A stretch of 64,000 nt of DNA from ChocPot-Mid sp043804925 (GTDB lineage Bacteria > Bacteroidota > Ignavibacteria > Kapaibacteriales > UBA2268). Below the pieces are notes generated by a model. The model was not told the origin of the DNA. It ran no database searches and saw nothing but the letters and a program-made list of their open reading frames with translations. A program made the position numbers and the translations under genes. Location: NCBI GenBank assembly GCA_043804925.1, contig JAZDIP010000022.1, positions 1-64,000 on the forward strand, read 5' to 3'. Shown one piece after another: positions 60,954 through 64,000 of the stretch (position 1 is its first letter; each line of letters opens with the position of its first letter).

Positions 60954-61757
60954 ATGAAAAAAATATTCAGTTTTATATTGTTTACTATCTTGCTTGGTTG
61001 CCTTGTAACAACAGCGTATTCCCAATGTCCGAGTGACATCAAAGGTAATCCAAGCTGTCCTGACCATCAGTTGTATGAAGACCAAGCTGTAATAAGAATC
61101 CAAGAGTTCAAAACGAAGATTGCCGGATTGGAAGAGCAATTACAGGCACTTAAAGTTGATATGGCAGGTTTAGAGAAAAAACTTGAAGATACAAAAACTT
61201 CTATCAAGGATTGTAATGACAATCTTTACAGCATGATTGGAGCCACAATGGCAGATGTAAACGCATTTAGACAGCAACTTGGCGTAATCGAAGGTAAGAT
61301 ACGGGAAATGCAAAGACTACCTGACGACGTACTTGCAGACAAACAAGCAGATGTGTTCGCTTTGGAAGCAGAACTCAATGAACTAAGAAAGGTAAAAGTA
61401 TCGTTATTACCTGAATTTTATCCCAAAATAATCAAATTAGCCAAGGAAATCAATCCCGGATTATTACGTGAAAAGAAGGTAAGAGAATATATCGTAAAAT
61501 CATGGTTTGAAAACAGGGATTGCTTATGGAATATAGCCGGTAATGTAGAAATATACGGTGACCCATTACAGTGGCCTAAAGTTTGGCAGGCGAATGCTTC
61601 AATTATAAGAAATCCCGATATAATTCATCCGGGACAAGTATTAACTCTTCCTCCTGCAGGACCAAAAACAGATGATGAAATCAAAGCTGAAAGAAAATAT
61701 TGGCGGGAAAAACGTGAAGCTATGGAGACTCAAACTGAAGGTACTAAAGGACAATAG
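60954..61757 (+). CDS. Exported coiled-coil protein with LysM-like domain
   Basis: A 267-residue protein with a signal peptide (about 1-23, ending AYSQ; LLGC within it could also be read as a lipobox). Residues about 45-150 form a coiled coil (FKTKIAGLEEQLQALKVDMA). Residues about 180-235 (CLWNIAGNVEIYGDPLQWPK, VWQANASIIRNPDIIHPGQV, LTLP) have the LysM pattern of peptidoglycan binding. A charged C-terminal tail follows. It lies 57 nt after the small lipoprotein gene and ends at a good terminator, so the two form a bicistronic envelope unit. Confidence 0.82.
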   Translation: MKKIFSFILFTILLGCLVTTAYSQCPSDIKGNPSCPDHQLYEDQAVIRIQEFKTKIAGLEEQLQALKVDMAGLEKKLEDTKTSIKDCNDNLYSMIGATMADVNAFRQQLGVIEGKIREMQRLPDDVLADKQADVFALEAELNELRKVKVSLLPEFYPKIIKLAKEINPGLLREKKVREYIVKSWFENRDCLWNIAGNVEIYGDPLQWPKVWQANASIIRNPDIIHPGQVLTLPPAGPKTDDEIKAERKYWREKREAMETQTEGTKGQ

Positions 61758-61809
61758 AATATCGAAATATGATGGAACGGCTCCATAACTTGTAGCTGTG
61801 AATAAGCTT

Positions 61810-61842
61810 AAGCCCCGCTATATTTTAATATGGTCGGGGCTT
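61810..61842 (+). terminator. Strong GC-rich terminator hairpin
   Basis: AAGCCCCG (61810-61817) and CGGGGCTT (61835-61842) form an eight-base stem, extended by TATATT/AATATG pairing inside, followed by a short T-run. It lies 53 nt after the LysM gene and is the clearest terminator in the window. Confidence 0.85.
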
Positions 61843-61888
61843 TAACATAAAAGTCTAAATTTTGAAAGCACATTTTCTAAAGAAAAAT

Positions 61889-62410
61889 ATGTTTCCCTTA
61901 AAACCATTGTATAAATTTTTAATTGGATTATTAATAATTTTATCCTTAGTTATTGTCTATCTTATTTTCAAATTTGATTATTATGAAGACAAGGTTATCA
62001 ACAAAATAAACCAATACAATAAAACAGTTGAAATATATTATTCACGAATTGAAAAATTGGATAGTATAACTGCATTAAAATATTCCAAATATAATTTTTT
62101 CTACTGGACTAAACAAAAAGAGATTCCTGAAGAATATGGCACTGATTATAAGAGTTTTTTAACATGGATGTCAAACCGTATTAATAAAATGAACCAAGTT
62201 ATAATGGAAATTTCCACCCTAAATTTGAAAAAGCAAAAAACAGATACTCTCTCCGATGAATTTTTTGAACTCCAAAAAGAAACAATGGCTTTAGACTCCA
62301 ATCAAAAAGTAAACAAAGAATTGTTATATTCTCCGGATGAACTTAATGAAATTTACGAAGAAGCGAATGAGGAAAAAAATGAATTATATGATAAGAAATT
62401 TAAAAAATAA
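61889..62410 (+). CDS. Small single-pass membrane protein, function unknown
   Basis: From the ATG at 61889 the product has 173 residues with one membrane helix at about 9-30 (PLYKFLIGLLIILSLVIVYL). A TTG start at 61862 would add nine residues and sits just after the terminator. The rest is charged, probably coiled (about 35-70) and helical to the end, with an acidic tail (DELNEIYEEANEEKNELYD). I recognise no family. It precedes the PhoH-type gene by 16 nt and may be transcribed with it. Confidence 0.6.
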   Translation: MFPLKPLYKFLIGLLIILSLVIVYLIFKFDYYEDKVINKINQYNKTVEIYYSRIEKLDSITALKYSKYNFFYWTKQKEIPEEYGTDYKSFLTWMSNRINKMNQVIMEISTLNLKKQKTDTLSDEFFELQKETMALDSNQKVNKELLYSPDELNEIYEEANEEKNELYDKKFKK

Positions 62411-62426
62411 GTAATTATATTTGTAT

Positions 62427-63422
62427 ATGGAAATACACGAAAAGAAGATAAAAATAGAAAATACCGGACTCGTACAGGTTTTGGGATTTAATGATGAATT
62501 TTTACGGTTGATTGACAATAAGTTTCAATCAGTGGTAACCGTTCGGGGAAATAATCTTTTCGTTAGAGGCGGTTCTGCAGAAATCAGACTGATAGAATCT
62601 GTTTTTAAGGAGATGTCATATATATTGAACCGAAATGGTGAATTAAAAATTGAAGATGTATTATCAGTTATTGAAATAATAGATTCAGAGAGGATTGAGA
62701 AAACCAAGCAATCCGCAAAACAAAGCGGTTCCGGTAAACAGGATATAATTTATTATGGAATAAAAGACACTGTTAAAGTTAGAAATCCAAAACAGCTTGA
62801 CTATTATAAAAAAGTGAAGAGCAGTGACCTTGTTTTTGCAGTAGGACCAGCCGGTACGGGCAAGACATTTCTTGCAGTAGCAATGGCTTTGGATGCTTTA
62901 AAAGAAAATTTAGTTAGCAAAATAATAATATCGAGACCGGCTGTCGAAGCAGGCGAATCACTTGGTTTTTTACCGGGTGATTTGACTGAAAAATTAGACC
63001 CATATCTGAGACCTTTAACGGATGCCTTATATTTAATGATTGGTCCGGATAAACTTAAATCGATGTTTGAAAAAAATATAATCGAGATAACACCTTTAGC
63101 ATATATGAGGGGTAGAACTTTGAATAATGCATTCATTATTCTCGATGAAGCTCAAAACACAACAATTACTCAAATGAAAATGTTTTTAACAAGAATGGGG
63201 AATAATTCCAAGGCAATAGTAACCGGTGATATTACCCAAATTGATTTAAAGGAAAAAAACAATTCCGGTCTTATTGATGCTATTAAAATTTTAAAGAAAA
63301 TCGAAGGGATAAAATTTATTTACTTTACAAAAAACGATGTTGTCAGGCACAAACTTGTTACTAAAATCATAAATGCTTATGAAAAATCGGAAAATGGCAA
63401 ATTGACAGAAGGTAAATTTTGA
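62427..63422 (+). CDS. phoH: PhoH-family (YbeZ/PhoL-like) ATPase
   Basis: The ATG at 62427 gives a 331-residue protein. The N-terminal part (about 1-100) is the KH-like extension found in YbeZ/PhoL-type proteins (VQVLGFNDEFLRLIDNKF, FVRGGSAEIRLIESVF). The ATPase domain has the P-loop GPAGTGKT (140-147), the Walker B region NAFIILDEAQNTT and SKAIVTGDITQIDL. The family is linked to RNA processing and, beside ybeY, to ribosome quality control; ybeY is not directly here. TATATTTG at 62416-62423 overlaps the start region and might be a promoter -7 box, which would make the transcript nearly leaderless. Confidence 0.92.
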   Translation: MEIHEKKIKIENTGLVQVLGFNDEFLRLIDNKFQSVVTVRGNNLFVRGGSAEIRLIESVFKEMSYILNRNGELKIEDVLSVIEIIDSERIEKTKQSAKQSGSGKQDIIYYGIKDTVKVRNPKQLDYYKKVKSSDLVFAVGPAGTGKTFLAVAMALDALKENLVSKIIISRPAVEAGESLGFLPGDLTEKLDPYLRPLTDALYLMIGPDKLKSMFEKNIIEITPLAYMRGRTLNNAFIILDEAQNTTITQMKMFLTRMGNNSKAIVTGDITQIDLKEKNNSGLIDAIKILKKIEGIKFIYFTKNDVVRHKLVTKIINAYEKSENGKLTEGKF

Positions 63423-63568
63423 CCTGATAACTCAAGTAATTTGAGGAAAAACTAGCCGAGGATGGCTATCAAAACTGAAGCTATCAACATAGTTAAGTTG
63501 GGAAAATAGAAGATGTTATGAAATAAATTGATTTGATATATATTATAATTTATTAAACTAAACAAGAT
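63423..63568. other. 146-nt spacer without features
   Basis: Between the PhoH-type gene and the cyclase gene I see only AT-rich DNA and one short GAGGATGGC stretch. No hairpin, repeat or promoter pattern stands out. Confidence 0.4.
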
Positions 63569-64000
63569 ATGCTGGAAATATTTAAAATAGGATTCTTAAA
63601 TGTAACAATTATTGACCTTATTGATATCGGGATAATATCAATACTTGTTTTTTGGATATATAGAGCATTAAGAGGAACCGTCGCCGTTCAGATATTATTT
63701 GGCTTAATGATTTTAATTGGTTTGCAATTTATAACCGAAGCGATTAGTTTAAAATCATTAAATTGGCTTTTAAGAACCTTGACGGATATCTGGCTTCTTG
63801 CTTTTATTATTCTTTTTCAACCAGAATTGCGAAGACTGCTTTTAATGATAACTCGTAGTCCTATTTTCAAAATGTTCGTTAAATCGAGGATTATACAAAC
63901 AATTGATGTGGTTGTTGATTCGGCTATTGGTTTTTCAGAAAAACATATAGGAGCCCTAATTGTATTTACTCGTTCACAAAATGTAGAAATTACGGTTGAC
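63569..64000 (+). CDS. dacA: Diadenylate cyclase (CdaA/DacA type), truncated by window end
   Basis: The frame opens at ATG 63569 and stays open for 144 codons to the window edge. Two to three membrane helices (about 15-70) are followed by PELRRLLLMITRS and then by the start of the DisA_N domain (DVVVDSAIGFSEKHIGALIV, FTRSQNVEITVD). This is the layout of CdaA, which makes cyclic di-AMP from two ATP at the membrane, controlling osmotic and cell-wall homeostasis. The catalytic DGA and RHR motifs lie beyond the window, so they could not be checked. Confidence 0.9.
   Translation, partial: MLEIFKIGFLNVTIIDLIDIGIISILVFWIYRALRGTVAVQILFGLMILIGLQFITEAISLKSLNWLLRTLTDIWLLAFIILFQPELRRLLLMITRSPIFKMFVKSRIIQTIDVVVDSAIGFSEKHIGALIVFTRSQNVEITVD

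Noticed and set aside
62804..63136. Open frame of 110 codons antisense to the PhoH-type gene
   Set aside because: It covers the P-loop region of a conserved ATPase and is explained as a shadow.
1..64000. tRNA, rRNA, insertion sequence or prophage genes
   Set aside because: I read for cloverleaf patterns, transposase motifs and phage genes and found none that I could support; a covariance-model scan could still find a missed tRNA.

Overview
The window is AT-rich chromosomal DNA (about one third G+C by eye) from a member of the Bacteroidota/Chlorobiota group. Four things point there: many secreted proteins ending in type IX secretion system (T9SS) C-terminal sorting domains, a PorX-type response regulator with a PglZ domain, weak or absent Shine-Dalgarno sequences before many genes, and promoters of the TTTG-N19/20-TAnnTTTG form. 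The mixture of Asp-box, SBBP, choice-of-anchor-D-like and PNGGE repeat proteins suggests an uncultured Ignavibacteria/Kapabacteria-like lineage; that placement is inference. I found no tRNA, rRNA, CRISPR array, transposase or prophage gene.

Layout. 1-4.9 kb: three T9SS cargo genes with near-identical 3' ends, an orphan antitoxin-like gene and a toxin-first PIN module. 4.9-12 kb: ribE, a double-OmpA outer membrane protein and a 1,409-residue T9SS protein (minus strand). 12-19.6 kb: FetB-like permease, LCMT-type methyltransferase, Ig-repeat T9SS protein, rodA-pdxA. 19.7-22.3 kb: a membrane protein, hicB with a decayed hicA, and a repeat-rich spacer. 22.3-32.3 kb: a Gly/Arg/Ser-rich envelope protein, recQ, speA and a 1,487-residue SBBP protein. 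32.4-39.4 kb: ccmB, a secreted subtilase, a lectin-like T9SS protein and an unknown. 39.5-44.4 kb: the operon UDG-ddl-PfkB kinase-oligoendopeptidase F. 44.4-45.3 kb: 910 nt non-coding and rich in repeats. 45.3-47.8 kb: porX and an SDR gene. 48-53.6 kb (minus): duplicated membrane protein, AlkD-like protein, DUF2147, GYD, mraY, murF. 53.7-58.5 kb (minus): a kinase-fragment pseudogene, an OmpA-like protein and two sensor kinase genes. 58.6-64 kb: TlpA-like lipoprotein, two coiled-coil envelope proteins (one with LysM), a small membrane protein, PhoH-type ATPase and the start of a diadenylate cyclase gene.

Functional themes. Seven complete and one partial T9SS cargo genes share the window with porX, the regulator of that secretion system in better-studied Bacteroidota. 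Peptidoglycan genes (rodA, ddl, murF, mraY) are scattered rather than in one dcw cluster. Three toxin-antitoxin loci are in different states: one intact PIN pair, one antitoxin-like gene whose toxin is reduced to nine codons, and one hicAB locus with a frameshifted, start-less hicA.

The most unusual layer is dispersed short repeats: a ~25-nt palindrome related to CATCCTGAGCTTGTCGAAGG, heptamer tracts and nonamer tracts. They fill most larger spacers and have also entered the reading frames of pdxA, recQ and a hybrid sensor kinase as in-frame peptide insertions. No clearly new enzymatic system was found; the repeat families, the swapped-stem element at 47.8-47.9 kb and the rearranged sensor-kinase block are the best leads.
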